Below are positions 26,791 through 35,559 of a stretch of 64,000 bases of DNA, piece after piece. The stretch is from NCBI RefSeq assembly GCF_001305515.1, contig NZ_LJYW01000001.1, positions 4,385,033 to 4,449,032 of the forward strand, written 5' to 3'. Under the pieces are notes generated by a model. It had not been told where the DNA came from. It searched no databases and saw nothing but the letters and a program-made list of their open reading frames with translations. The stretch's first letter is position 1, and each line of letters begins with the position of its first letter. The DNA is from Prosthecodimorpha hirschii (GTDB lineage Bacteria > Pseudomonadota > Alphaproteobacteria > Rhizobiales > Ancalomicrobiaceae). Made by a program: the position numbers and the translations under genes.

Positions 26791-28509
26791 CTACCGCTTC
26801 GCGGCCTTGCGCAGGCGATAGAGGTCCAGCCGGTCGGCTTCGACCTGGGCCATGTCCATGCCGGTCTCTTCCATCGCCGCCCGGGCTTCCTCGATCCGTT
26901 TGATGGCCTCGTCGAGCAGACCCGGCTTGCCGTCGAGTTCGGCGACCAGTTTCAGCGTCATCGCGACCGCATGGCGCTGCAGCGCCCAGTCGGAGGTCTC
27001 CGTCGCCCGGTTGAAGCCCTTGGTCAGGGCGCGCTGATCGGCCAGCACCGCCCGGGCGAGCCGGCGATCGCGATGATGGCGTGCCAGCCAATGCCGGGCG
27101 ATGGTCAGGTCGAGGCGGTTCTGGCGAGCGGCAGCGTCCAGGCCGGCCGCTTGGTTGGTCCGGAGAGCGCTCTGCAACAGGCCGACGGCCTCCTGCAGCA
27201 GGGCCGGCGCGGCTGCGATCTCATGCCGCGCGACCAGCAGGCTGGCCAGTCGCGCCTGGAGATTCGGTATGACGTCGCTTCGGTTCGCCGCCGTCAGCCG
27301 CGCCAGGGCCATGCGGATGGTTCCGGCATAGCGATCGTAATGCTCGACATCGTTGAACTGATTGGCGGCCCTCAGGCTGCTGTCGGCGAGAGTGATGATC
27401 ACTGAACCGGTCCACGAACCGGTCGCCGGCACGCTGCTTTGGTCGGCTTTCGCCAGCAGGTCTTGCAGGAGCCTCACGGAGGCTTCGAGATCGGCTGCCG
27501 ACCCGTGGGCGCCCCCGAGCTTGCCGAGCACCAAAGCCAGAGCGGCGGTGTGCATTTCCGCCAGATCGTCCTGCTGTTTCCGCTTCAGATCGGCGATGCT
27601 CGCGAGCAGAAGGTCCCGCGCCTCCGCCAAGGATCCGACGTCCTGCGTCGCGTCAAACCGGGAATCCAAAAGATCGACGGCGTGGAGGGCGATCGAAGCC
27701 CGCGTCGTCACGTCGAAGGTGTCCGGTCGCTCGGCCTCGACCGCGAGAGCCCGTCGGAGAATGGCCAGACTCTCGTCGGCAAGTTTCGGGTCCGCGCCCG
27801 AGGGGTGCTTTCGGACCCATTGGCCGGCGATACTGCCCACCACTACGACCGTTTTCTTCCAGAGTTCCGGCAGGAAGTCGGGGCCGACCGCCTGGGTCGA
27901 GGCGACGGCGGCCGTGAGCGCCGCCGCCCTTCTGCCTTCGGGGGCGTCGGGAAGCTCGGAACGCTCCGCCTCGGTCCAGGCGAGGCTCAGATGAAAGCGG
28001 ACCCAATCCTTCGGCCTTTGCGGCGTCAGGACCGCAATGGCGGCCCGGTATTCTTCGGCGGCTTCCGCCAGAAGCCCGGGGTTTGAAGTTATTCTCGCGA
28101 CAGACGCCAAGCCCTCGGCGGCTCCGTTCGCGAGGGCCAGATAGCGATCGAGGTCGGCCGTCGGGGAGACGACCTTCCGCGCTGCGATCAGGTGACGGGA
28201 CGCTTCGCGTTGATCGTCGAGGCTGGGCTGGATCGCCAGCAGGAGCTGGGCGATCCGGATATGCAGGTCCGCCCAGCGCTCCGGCTCCGCATGCGGGCTG
28301 ACGATCAGAAGCTGGCGTTCCAGGCTCTCGACCGTGACGGCGCCGGGTACCAGGGGCGCCGAGACGCGCGGGCCAGCCGGCGGAATCGCCGGCGCAACGC
28401 CGCCCTGACCGGACGGTTCCGCGGCCCGGCTCGGCAGCGTTGCCGTGAGACCGGCAAGAAGCGCAGCCAGCAGGGCGGCGACGGGTCGGGACCGGACGGG
28501 AGACGACAT
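26791..28509 (-). CDS. Secreted helical-repeat protein of unknown function
   Basis: I do not recognise a named family. From ATG 28509 it has 572 residues and opens with a signal peptide (RPVAALLAALLAGL...PSRAAEPS). A Pro/Gly stretch follows, then an almost entirely alpha-helical body of Ala/Leu-rich repeats resembling degenerate TPR or SEL1-like repeats, for example AEEYRAAIAVLTPQRPKDWV and LADESLAILRRALAVEAERP. No cysteine, metal motif or membrane anchor is seen after the signal. Codon bias is slightly less GC-extreme than in the neighbours, so recent acquisition or weak selection is possible. The frame is open 38 codons further upstream, but those lack a signal-like start. Confidence 0.6.
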   Translation of the reverse strand: MSSPVRSRPVAALLAALLAGLTATLPSRAAEPSGQGGVAPAIPPAGPRVSAPLVPGAVTVESLERQLLIVSPHAEPERWADLHIRIAQLLLAIQPSLDDQREASRHLIAARKVVSPTADLDRYLALANGAAEGLASVARITSNPGLLAEAAEEYRAAIAVLTPQRPKDWVRFHLSLAWTEAERSELPDAPEGRRAAALTAAVASTQAVGPDFLPELWKKTVVVVGSIAGQWVRKHPSGADPKLADESLAILRRALAVEAERPDTFDVTTRASIALHAVDLLDSRFDATQDVGSLAEARDLLLASIADLKRKQQDDLAEMHTAALALVLGKLGGAHGSAADLEASVRLLQDLLAKADQSSVPATGSWTGSVIITLADSSLRAANQFNDVEHYDRYAGTIRMALARLTAANRSDVIPNLQARLASLLVARHEIAAAPALLQEAVGLLQSALRTNQAAGLDAAARQNRLDLTIARHWLARHHRDRRLARAVLADQRALTKGFNRATETSDWALQRHAVAMTLKLVAELDGKPGLLDEAIKRIEEARAAMEETGMDMAQVEADRLDLYRLRKAAKR

Positions 28510-28658
28510 CGCAACCGCTGGGCTGTTTGCAATGCCCCAATTCCACAACCCGGGGCCGTGTCCGTCAACCCTTTGCGTGCCGCTGGCGGGATTTTGTAAC
28601 TCTCGGCAGCACGGGGCCACCAAGCGGTTATGGCGACCGGCGCGACCGGCCTCCGCCG

Positions 28659-29396
28659 TCAGTAGTCCACACCCACCAGATAGAGACCCCAGGGCGGGGC
28701 GACGGCGGCGCAGGCGGCGCGGTCGCGGGCGGCGAGGGCTTCGGCGACGCGCTCGGGCGGCCAGGCGCCGAGGCCGACGCGTTCCAGGGTGCCGACCATC
28801 GAGCGGACCTGGTTGTGCAGGAAGGAGCGCGCGTCGGCGTGGACCTCGATCAGGTCGCCGACGCGGCGCGCCTCCAGGCGGTCGAGCGTCTTCATGGGCG
28901 ATTTCGATTGGCAGTTGGCCGACCGGAAGGTGGTGAAGTCGTGATGCCCGAGCAGGTGGCGCGCGCCGGCATTCATGGCCTCGACATCGAGCGGTTCGCG
29001 CCGGTGCCAGACGCGGCGCCGGTCCAGCGCCGGGGGCGGGCGCCGGTCGAGGATGCGGTAGATGTAGTGCCGGCCGCGCGCGGAGAAGCGCGAATCGAAA
29101 TCGTCGGCAACCCTCTCGGCGGCGAGCACGACGACGCTCTCCTCGACCAGATGCGCGTTCAGCCCGTCGCGGACCACGGCCGGGCGCCAGTCCTTGGCGA
29201 GGTCGACATGGGCGACCTGGCCGGTGGCGTGGACGCCGGCATCGGTGCGCCCGGCGCCGCGCAGCGTCACGGTCTCGCCGGTCATGGCCAGGATGGCGGC
29301 CTCCAGGGCGCCCTGCACGGAGGCGCCGTTGGACTGCCGCTGCCAGCCGACATAGGGCGTGCCGTCATATTCGATCGTGAGCTTGAAACGGGCCAT
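28659..29396 (-). CDS. truA: tRNA pseudouridine(38-40) synthase
   Basis: This 245-residue enzyme isomerises uridines 38-40 in the tRNA anticodon stem. The start [20 protein letters not shown] and the catalytic [17 protein letters not shown] with D52 are classic for TruA. The C-terminal domain has [22 protein letters not shown] 29396 is chosen over an in-frame upstream codon because the conserved sequence starts right there. It follows the acetyltransferase gene by 5 bp and fmt further upstream on the same strand, so a fmt-GNAT-truA operon is likely. Confidence 0.96.
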   Translation of the reverse strand: MARFKLTIEYDGTPYVGWQRQSNGASVQGALEAAILAMTGETVTLRGAGRTDAGVHATGQVAHVDLAKDWRPAVVRDGLNAHLVEESVVVLAAERVADDFDSRFSARGRHYIYRILDRRPPPALDRRRVWHRREPLDVEAMNAGARHLLGHHDFTTFRSANCQSKSPMKTLDRLEARRVGDLIEVHADARSFLHNQVRSMVGTLERVGLGAWPPERVAEALAARDRAACAAVAPPWGLYLVGVDY

Positions 29397-29401
29397 GGCG
29401 G

Positions 29402-29992
29402 TCAGCCGAGCGTCGCGAAGGGCGGCGGATAGGCGAGCGCGAGGCGCAGCGGCAGAGGCCGGTCGCCGAGCGCCAGCCACTGGTTCTCCGGGATCGGGTA
29501 GGGGGTGAGCATCCGCTCCGGCCGGCCGGGATGGAAGCCGAAGCGGCCGTAATAGGCCGGATCGCCGAGCACCAGCACGATGTCCTCGCCCGACGCCTCC
29601 AGCCGGGCCAGCCCCTCGCGCACCAGCGCGGTGCCGATGCCGGTCGTCTGCCGGCCCGGCGCGACCGCCAGCGGCGCGAGACAGACGGCCCGGCGGCGGT
29701 CGTTGGGCGGAGCGACGGTCAGGCGCGAGAACAGGAGATGGCCGAGGATGACCCGATCGGCGCTGCTGCCGCCACCGCTGCTGCCGCCACCGCTGTTGCC
29801 ATCGTCGCCGCCATCGCCATCGCCATCGCCGGCTCCGGTTGCGCGGGCGACCAGCTCCAGCACGCCATATCCGCCGAGGCGCAGCGCGGCGACGAGGTCC
29901 GCCTCGGCCGGGGTCGGGAAGGCGGCGACCAGGAGCGCGCGGATCGCGGCGGCATCGGTCGGCTGGGCGGCTTCGATCGCGAATGCGGACAT
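29402..29992 (-). CDS. GNAT-family N-acetyltransferase with low-complexity insertion
   Basis: A 196-residue acetyltransferase. The acetyl-CoA site is [19 protein letters not shown], a variant of the Q/RxxGxG/A motif, and [14 protein letters not shown] is the usual C-terminal motif of the YhbS-like subfamily. Residues 53-77, between two early strands, are an insertion of Gly, Asp, Asn and Ser only (for example DGDGDGGDD then [10 protein letters not shown]), encoded by short tandem repeats at about 29757-29835. The insertion looks like slippage-prone expansion of a surface loop. The substrate is unknown. It lies between fmt and truA with gaps of 7 and 5 bp. Confidence 0.85.
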   Translation of the reverse strand: MSAFAIEAAQPTDAAAIRALLVAAFPTPAEADLVAALRLGGYGVLELVARATGAGDGDGDGGDDGNSGGGSSGGGSSADRVILGHLLFSRLTVAPPNDRRRAVCLAPLAVAPGRQTTGIGTALVREGLARLEASGEDIVLVLGDPAYYGRFGFHPGRPERMLTPYPIPENQWLALGDRPLPLRLALAYPPPFATLG

Positions 29993-29999
29993 GCCGGCC

Positions 30000-30953
30000 T
30001 CACCCGAGCCTGGCGCCGGGGGCGAGCGCCGCCCCGCGCAGAAAGTCCTCCGCCCTCAGCGCCTTGCCGCCGGCGCGCTGCAACTCGATCAGCCGCACCG
30101 CGCCCGACCCGCAGGCGACCGTCAGGCGATCGTCGAGGAGCGTGCCCGGTGCGCCGGTTGCGGCGTCGGGGGCGGCGACTTCTGGGGCGAGCGTCGAGCG
30201 CAGCACCTTGACCCGTTCCGGCTTGCCGCCGATCGTCGCCTCGCACCAGGCGCCCGGGAAGGGCGACAGGCCGCGGATGCGGTCGTGCACGGTCGCGGCC
30301 GGCAGGCTCCAGTCGATGCGCGCCTCGGCCTTGTCGATCTTGGCCGCATAGGTGACGCCTTCGGCCGCCTGCGGCACGGCGCCGAGCGCGCCGCGCGAGA
30401 GGGCGGCCAGCGCCCGCACCATCAGGTCGGCGCCGAGCCGGGCGAGCCGGTCGTGCAGGTCGCCGGTGGTCTCGTCGGGGCGGATCGCGACCCGCTCGGT
30501 CATGGCGACCGGTCCGGTATCGAGGCCCGCCTCCATGCGCATCACGGCGACGCCGGTCTCCCGGTCGCCGGCCATGATGGCGCGGTGGATCGGCGCGGCG
30601 CCGCGCCAGCGTGGCAAGAGCGAGGCATGCAGGTTGACGCAGCCCTCGCGCGGCGCCTCCAGGATCGGCACCGGCAGGATCAGCCCATAGGCGACCACCA
30701 CCGCCACGTCGGCGTCATGGGCGCGGAAGCGCTCCTGTTCGTCGGCCGATTTCAGGCTGGTCGGGGTCAGCACCGGGATGCCGAGCGCCTCGGCCTGGCG
30801 ATGCACCGGCGAGGGCGTCGGCTGCAGGCCGCGCCCGGCCGGCCGCGGCGGCTGCGAATAGACGGCGACCACCTCGTGGCCCTGGCCGACGATCTCGACG
30901 AGGGTCGGCACGGCGAAATCGGGCGTGCCCATGAAGACGACGCGGAGGGACAT
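30000..30953 (-). CDS. fmt: Methionyl-tRNA formyltransferase
   Basis: The 317-residue enzyme formylates initiator Met-tRNA with 10-formyl-[21 protein letters not shown] is the standard opening. The catalytic region has [20 protein letters not shown] and the later [12 protein letters not shown], with the OB-fold C-terminal domain after about residue 205. It is 36 bp before the next gene region and reads in the same direction as truA. The peptide deformylase gene, its functional partner, is nearby at 31730 with a toxin-antitoxin pair between them. Confidence 0.96.
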   Translation of the reverse strand: MSLRVVFMGTPDFAVPTLVEIVGQGHEVVAVYSQPPRPAGRGLQPTPSPVHRQAEALGIPVLTPTSLKSADEQERFRAHDADVAVVVAYGLILPVPILEAPREGCVNLHASLLPRWRGAAPIHRAIMAGDRETGVAVMRMEAGLDTGPVAMTERVAIRPDETTGDLHDRLARLGADLMVRALAALSRGALGAVPQAAEGVTYAAKIDKAEARIDWSLPAATVHDRIRGLSPFPGAWCEATIGGKPERVKVLRSTLAPEVAAPDAATGAPGTLLDDRLTVACGSGAVRLIELQRAGGKALRAEDFLRGAALAPGARLG

Positions 30954-30989
30954 GGCGGGCGGGTTCCCGAATGGAGCGACAGCCCGGCT

Positions 30990-31409
30990 CTATAGCGCGA
31001 AGGGATCGACGAGGTCGACGCCCGTCGCCTCGAAATCGCGGACATTGCGGGTCACCAGCCGCATCCCGTTCGCCCGCGCGATGGCGGCGATCTGGGCGTC
31101 GATGACGGCGACGGGGCGGCCGATCGCAAAGCGATGCGCCATGATCTCCGCATAGTGGCGAGCCGCCGTGGCATCGAAAGCCAGAATCCGGCCGCGATAG
31201 AGGACCCGTTCAAGGTCCTCGATATCGGTTTCCAGCGACGTCCGGCGCCGGGAGCGTGGCAGCCGGGCGGCACCGAAGCGCAATTCGGCGAGAACCGGCG
31301 CCGCCAGGTACAGAGTTCGCAGCGGCGTCGCGGACAGGAAGGCGGCGACGCCCGGATGCGGATTGGCCTTGAATCCTTCGGAAACCACATTGGTATCCGG
31401 GACGTTCAT
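30990..31409 (-). CDS. vapC: VapC/FitB-type PIN-domain toxin
   Basis: A 139-residue PIN-domain ribonuclease. Start ATG 31409 overlaps the antitoxin stop codon by 4 bp (ATGA), as in most vapBC operons. The acidic residues expected for the metal site are D5 (NVPDTNVVSE), E42 (LAELRFGAARL), D104 (VAVIDAQIAAIA) and D125 (TRNVRDFEATG). It probably cleaves a specific RNA when free of its antitoxin. The closest style is FitB/VapC of alphaproteobacteria. It sits between fmt and def, both core genes, so it was likely inserted there. Confidence 0.9.
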   Translation of the reverse strand: MNVPDTNVVSEGFKANPHPGVAAFLSATPLRTLYLAAPVLAELRFGAARLPRSRRRTSLETDIEDLERVLYRGRILAFDATAARHYAEIMAHRFAIGRPVAVIDAQIAAIARANGMRLVTRNVRDFEATGVDLVDPFAL

Positions 31410-31642
31410 TCGAAATCGACCCGGGGCGCCTCGACCGTGCGCGGCGGAGGCTCGAAGTCGACGGGTCCGTTCCGTTCGCGCAGCCGCCGATAGGCCTCGC
31501 CCGCAGACATGTCGGGCAGGTCGATCGCCAGCGACAGGATGTCGGCGGCCTCCGCCGAAATGCTGCGCCGGTTGGCCTTGGCGCGTGCCGCCAATCTTGC
31601 CTCGGTTTCCGGATCGAGCCCGCGGATCAACAGATCGCCCAT
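31406..31642 (-). CDS. vapB: FitA/VapB-type ribbon-helix-helix antitoxin
   Basis: The 78-residue protein begins MGDLLIRGLDPETEARLAAR, an Arc/MetJ-like ribbon-helix-helix DNA-binding segment. Its acidic and hydrophobic C-terminus (PVDFEPPPRT) should bind the PIN toxin. ATG 31642 is chosen because the conserved strand begins there; the frame is open 15 codons upstream. It would repress its own operon and neutralise the toxin whose gene overlaps its 3' end by 4 bp. Confidence 0.87.
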   Translation of the reverse strand: MGDLLIRGLDPETEARLAARAKANRRSISAEAADILSLAIDLPDMSAGEAYRRLRERNGPVDFEPPPRTVEAPRVDFE

Positions 31643-31729
31643 GACCGTCCTCCCGCGCGTCGTCGTCGATCGGCAGCACTCTACCACGTGGGTCGGTCCC
31701 GGACAATCGCCGCAACCCTGGCGTGAAAA

Positions 31730-32254
31730 TCAGGCCAGTCCCTGTTCCTTCAGGCGGGCCTGCTTCTGGAACTTCTTCATCACCCGGTCGCGCTTCAGCT
31801 TGGACAGGTGGTCGATGAACAGGACGCCGTCGAGATGGTCGATCTCGTGCTGCAGGCAGGTGGCGAGCAGGCCCTCGGCCTCCAGCTCGCGCGTCTCGCC
31901 GTGGCGGTCGAGATAGCGCACGCCGACCTTGGCGGGGCGTTCGACGACTTCGTAATAGTCGGGGATCGAGAGGCAGCCTTCCTCGTAGGTCGACAGCTCC
32001 TCCGACGACCAGACGATCTCCGGATTGACCAGGAACAGCGGCTCGCGCTTGTCCTCCTCCTTCGACACGTCGATCGTCACGACGCGCTGCATCACGCCGA
32101 CCTGCACGGCCGCCAGCCCGATGCCGGGCGCGGCATACATGGTCTCCAGCATGTCGTCGAGCAGCCTGCGGATCGAGCCGTCGACCGAGGCGACCACCTC
32201 GGACTTCTGCTTCAGGCGCTGGTCGGGAATGATGACGATGTCGAGTTTGGACAT
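31730..32254 (-). CDS. def: Peptide deformylase
   Basis: A 174-residue metalloprotease that removes the formyl group from nascent proteins. The three motifs are present: GIGLAAVQVGV (residues 44-54), EEGCLS with metal ligand C94, and QHEIDH with H136, catalytic E137 and H140. The C-terminal helix (DRVMKKFQKQARLKEQG) is typical of the alphaproteobacterial enzyme. It is divergent from rmuC, with about 100 bp between them. Confidence 0.97.
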   Translation of the reverse strand: MSKLDIVIIPDQRLKQKSEVVASVDGSIRRLLDDMLETMYAAPGIGLAAVQVGVMQRVVTIDVSKEEDKREPLFLVNPEIVWSSEELSTYEEGCLSIPDYYEVVERPAKVGVRYLDRHGETRELEAEGLLATCLQHEIDHLDGVLFIDHLSKLKRDRVMKKFQKQARLKEQGLA

Positions 32255-32357
32255 GGTCGTCAGATAGGCGAGAACGCGCAGCCGGTCAACGGATCCGGGG
32301 CTGCGACGGCGTGTCCGTTAACCCCTTTCGTACCCGAATCGTTCTAGCCTGCCGGCC

Positions 32358-33521
32358 ATGGACGGAACCCTTCTGGCCGCCTTGGGCGGCACTGCGGCTC
32401 TGGCCCGCATGGCCGCCTGGGGGGCGGTGCTGGCGGGCGGGCTGCTCCTTGTCTGGCTGTGGCGCGGCACGCGCGCCCGGGCGGTCGCGGAGGAGCGCGC
32501 GCGCGAACTCGACCTGCGCCTGGCCGAGATGGCCCGGCTGCAGGCGGAGATGACCGGCCGCATGCAGACCATGGCGGAGGTCTTCGGCAGCCGGCAGGCC
32601 GATCTCGCCCGCGCCGTCTCGGAACGGCTCGACGGGCTGACCCACCGGCTCGGCTCCTCGATGGTCGAAACCAGCCGGTCGACCGAGGCGAGCCTCGCCC
32701 GGCTCGGCGAGCGCATGGCGGTGATCGACCGCGCCCAGCGCTCGATGAGCGACCTCGCCTCCGAGGTGCTCCAGCTGCGCTCGATCCTCGCCGACAAGCA
32801 GGCGCGCGGCGCCTTCGGCCAGGGCCGCATGGAGGCGATCGTCGCCGACGCGCTGCCGCCCAATGCCTATACGTTCCAGGCCACCTTGCCGACCGGCGTC
32901 CGGCCGGACTGCCTGATCCACCTGCCCAACGGCGCGCCGCCGCTGGTCGTCGACGCCAAGTTCCCGCTCGAGGCCTGGACGGCGCTCGGCGCGGCCGAAA
33001 CCGACGACGAGCGCAAGCTCGCCGGCACCCGCTTCCGCCGCGACGTGCTGCGCCACGTCATCGACATCCGCGACAAGTATCTGCTGCCCGGCGAGACCCA
33101 GGACACCGCCTTCCTGTTCGTGCCGTCGGAATCGATCTTCGCCGACCTGCACGAGCGCTTCGAGGATCTGGTGCAGAAGGCCCAGCGCGCCCGGGTGGTG
33201 ATCGTCTCGCCGTCGCTCCTGATGCTGTCGATCCAGGTCGTCCAGGCCGTGCTGCGCGACCATCGCATGCGCGAGCAGGCGCATCTGATCCAGGCCGAGG
33301 TCGTGCATCTCATCGACGACGTCGCGCGCCTGCACGACCGGGTGCTCAAGCTGCAGGCCCATCACGGCCAGGCGGCCAAGGATCTGGAGCAGATCGTCAT
33401 TTCCTCGGAGAAGCTGCAGCGCCGCGCCGCGCGCATCGAGGATGTCGAGATGGGCGAGGCGGTGCCGGCCGGTCCGGTCGTGCCGATCCCGCTCGGCGCC
33501 AGCCGGCTGGCCGGGGAATAG
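32358..33521 (+). CDS. rmuC: DNA recombination protein RmuC
   Basis: The 387-residue product has an N-terminal membrane helix (about residues 12-35), a long coiled coil to about residue 150, and a C-terminal RmuC nuclease-like domain. That domain shows LPNGAPPLVVDAKFPLEAW, LRHVIDIRDKYLLPGETQD and AFLFVPSESIFADLHERF. RmuC limits inversion events and replication-associated rearrangements in E. coli; the biochemical activity is not fully defined. Divergent def and the nearby fmt match the order seen in other Hyphomicrobiales. Confidence 0.93.
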   Translation: MDGTLLAALGGTAALARMAAWGAVLAGGLLLVWLWRGTRARAVAEERARELDLRLAEMARLQAEMTGRMQTMAEVFGSRQADLARAVSERLDGLTHRLGSSMVETSRSTEASLARLGERMAVIDRAQRSMSDLASEVLQLRSILADKQARGAFGQGRMEAIVADALPPNAYTFQATLPTGVRPDCLIHLPNGAPPLVVDAKFPLEAWTALGAAETDDERKLAGTRFRRDVLRHVIDIRDKYLLPGETQDTAFLFVPSESIFADLHERFEDLVQKAQRARVVIVSPSLLMLSIQVVQAVLRDHRMREQAHLIQAEVVHLIDDVARLHDRVLKLQAHHGQAAKDLEQIVISSEKLQRRAARIEDVEMGEAVPAGPVVPIPLGASRLAGE

Positions 33522-33782
33522 GCCGTCGCCGCGGGCCCGCGCGCGCCGGCAGGTCATGACGCGCGGAGTATGGGATGCTCCCCGCAGCCGGGAGTGGGAC
33601 CCTGACAGCCGCCCCGGATACAGACCTTGGCCCTGGCCTTCGATCAGCGACCCCCGCTCCTTGACCCCCGCTCCTTGACCTACGGGCAGCCGCCTTGCAG
33701 CCGCGGCCCTGGACGGGCCTGCCGCACTGCGGCATGACTGGCGCTCCCACCCGCCCGCTTCCCTCCTGTCGCAAGGCTGCCC

Positions 33783-34724
33783 ATGTCCCTGCTCGTCGCC
33801 ATCAACGGCTGGTCTCCCGACGAATGGATCGCCCGTTTCCGCCGCGAGGGCGGTCCGCTGCCGATCGTCGACGCGCGCGCGCCGTTCGACCCGGCTTCGA
33901 TCCGCTATGCCGCCGTCTGGAAGCCGACGCCCGGCCTGCTCGCCGGCCTGCCGAACCTCGCCGCCATCTTCAACCTCGGCGCCGGCGTCGACGCCTTGCT
34001 CGGCGACAGGACGCTGCCGTCCGCGCCGGTCGTGCGGGTGGTCGACCCGGATCTGACCGGGCGGATGACCGAATATGTCGTGCTGCACTGCCTCGACCGC
34101 CTGCGCCGGGGCGACCGGCATCGGGCCGCCCAGGCGCGCCGGGAATGGCTGGCCGACTACCAGCCGGCCGCCGCGGATGTCCGCGTCGGCGTCATGGGCA
34201 TGGGCGTGCTCGGCCGCGACGCGAGCGCCGTGCTCGCCCGCCTCGGCTTCCGCGTCGCCGGCTGGAGCCGTCGCGGCGAGGTCGTGCCGGGTGTGGAGAC
34301 CTTCGCCGGGGCCGAAGGCCTGAAGCCGTTCCTGGCCCGCACCGACATCCTGGTCATCCTCTTGCCGCTGACGCCCGACACCCGCGGCATCCTCAACCGC
34401 GGTCTTTTCGCCGGTCTCGCCCGGGACGGCGCGCTCGGCGGGCCGATCCTGATCAATGCCGGCCGCGGCGGGTTGCAGGTGGAGGCCGATATCCTCGCCG
34501 CCCTCGACGACGGCACGCTCGATCATGCCGTGTTGGACGTGTTCGAGACCGAGCCGCTGCCGGCGGCGAGCCCGTTCTGGACCCATCCGAAGGTCACCAT
34601 CACGCCCCACAATGCGGCCGATTCCGACCCCCAGCACATCTGCCGCTACACGCTCGAACAGATCGCCCGGGCCGAGCGGGGCCTGCCGCTCGAGAATGTC
34701 GTCGACCGGACGACCGGGTACTAA
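33783..34724 (+). CDS. Glyoxylate/hydroxypyruvate reductase A-like D-2-hydroxyacid dehydrogenase
   Basis: A 313-residue NAD(P)-dependent dehydrogenase that resembles E. coli GhrA. The Rossmann motif is VMGMGVLGRDAS at residues 137-148, followed by the arginine of SRRGE that favours NADPH. The catalytic residues are in NAGRGG (Arg), VFETEPLP (Glu) and ITPHNAAD (His). It likely reduces glyoxylate or hydroxypyruvate. The gene is monocistronic, with 261 bp of spacer before it that include a short direct repeat (CCCCGCTCCTTGA twice at about 33650-33678). Confidence 0.9.
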   Translation: MSLLVAINGWSPDEWIARFRREGGPLPIVDARAPFDPASIRYAAVWKPTPGLLAGLPNLAAIFNLGAGVDALLGDRTLPSAPVVRVVDPDLTGRMTEYVVLHCLDRLRRGDRHRAAQARREWLADYQPAAADVRVGVMGMGVLGRDASAVLARLGFRVAGWSRRGEVVPGVETFAGAEGLKPFLARTDILVILLPLTPDTRGILNRGLFAGLARDGALGGPILINAGRGGLQVEADILAALDDGTLDHAVLDVFETEPLPAASPFWTHPKVTITPHNAADSDPQHICRYTLEQIARAERGLPLENVVDRTTGY

Positions 34725-35178
34725 GCCGGCGAAAGATCGACCGTCCGTCGAGGCGCCGGCGCGTGGGGCTTCCTCGGACCACCCCGACCGTGGCGCCGGG
34801 CCGCCGCCCTGCGGTTCCTGCCGTCGCGGCCGTGCTTCGTGGCCTGGCCGGCTCCTGGCGGGCCGCTGAAATGCGGTCCGAACCCGCCATTCTGTCATCC
34901 CCGGGCCTGTCCCGAGGATCCATTGCGAAGGCCAAGTCTTTGAAAAGTCTGGCTCCCCGGGACGAGCCCGGGGATGACAGAGGGGAAATTGCCGGCTTCC
35001 GATCGCGTTACGACGCGTTTTTCGAAAGCCTGCCGACGGATCGATTGCAACGGCCGGTACCCTTCCGCTTCGCTTCTCCGAACCACCTTCGGATCGAACA
35101 TGCGACCGTCTCCACGGCGGTCTTGCGGAGCCGCCCCCGCGGGACAATGCTCGGACGCCAACGAATGGAGGATCGTCC
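34725..35178. repeat. Intergenic region holding copy A of a ~170-bp dispersed repeat
   Basis: These 454 bases hold no convincing gene. The element runs from about 34861 (GGCCGCTGAA) to about 35035. Its 89-bp core at 34892-34980 starts CTGTCATCCCCGGGCCTGTC and ends GAGCCCGGGGATGACAG, so the core ends are themselves inverted repeats that could form a long hairpin. Copy B, in opposite orientation, is at about 40820-40988. The rest of the region shows nothing recognisable. Confidence 0.75.
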
Positions 35179-35448
35179 ATGACGCCGGTTGTCGTTTCGC
35201 CGCAGCTCTGCCTGCTCTTCGCCGCCGTGTCGGGGATCCTGCTGGCCGGAAGCCCGGCCCGCGCCGACTACGAGAGCTACGGGGTCTTCTGCGCGTCGGG
35301 CCGGATCGAGGTCGATTCCCGCTCGGCCGAGCAGATGCAGTCGAACCGCGGCGCCTGCCAGTTCGCCCGCTTTCCGACCCGGTCGGATGCGGAAAACTTC
35401 GCCCGGCGCAATTTCGGCGGCGTCGGCGGCGCCTGCAGCTGCCGCTGA
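35179..35448 (+). CDS. Small secreted protein of unknown function
   Basis: The 89-residue product has a signal peptide with cleavage likely after GSPARAD. The mature part of about 60 residues has four cysteines (YGVFCASG, NRGACQFARF and the final GACSCR), which could form two disulfides in the periplasm. GGAGGATC lies before the ATG. No family is recognised. The Cys spacing and the size are similar to other small periplasmic alphaproteobacterial proteins, but no function can be proposed. Confidence 0.6.
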   Translation: MTPVVVSPQLCLLFAAVSGILLAGSPARADYESYGVFCASGRIEVDSRSAEQMQSNRGACQFARFPTRSDAENFARRNFGGVGGACSCR

Positions 35449-35559
35449 GACAGCGGCGCCGCTCGGACGATCCGGTCGCCATCGGGACAGTGCCGCCGGC
35501 TGCGCCATGGTGCCATGTCGCCTTGCTGTGAACGGGGCCGTGACATCGCCGGAGGCGCC

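Noticed and set aside
32286..35180. A 964-residue minus-strand open frame across rmuC and the GhrA-like gene
   Set aside because: It is antisense to two well-supported genes and passes through the dispersed repeat; its composition is typical of a shadow.
35449..35559. 6S RNA gene upstream of the 5-formyl-THF cyclo-ligase
   Set aside because: The gap is only 111 bp and I found no long hairpin with the expected central bubble. A covariance-model search would be decisive.
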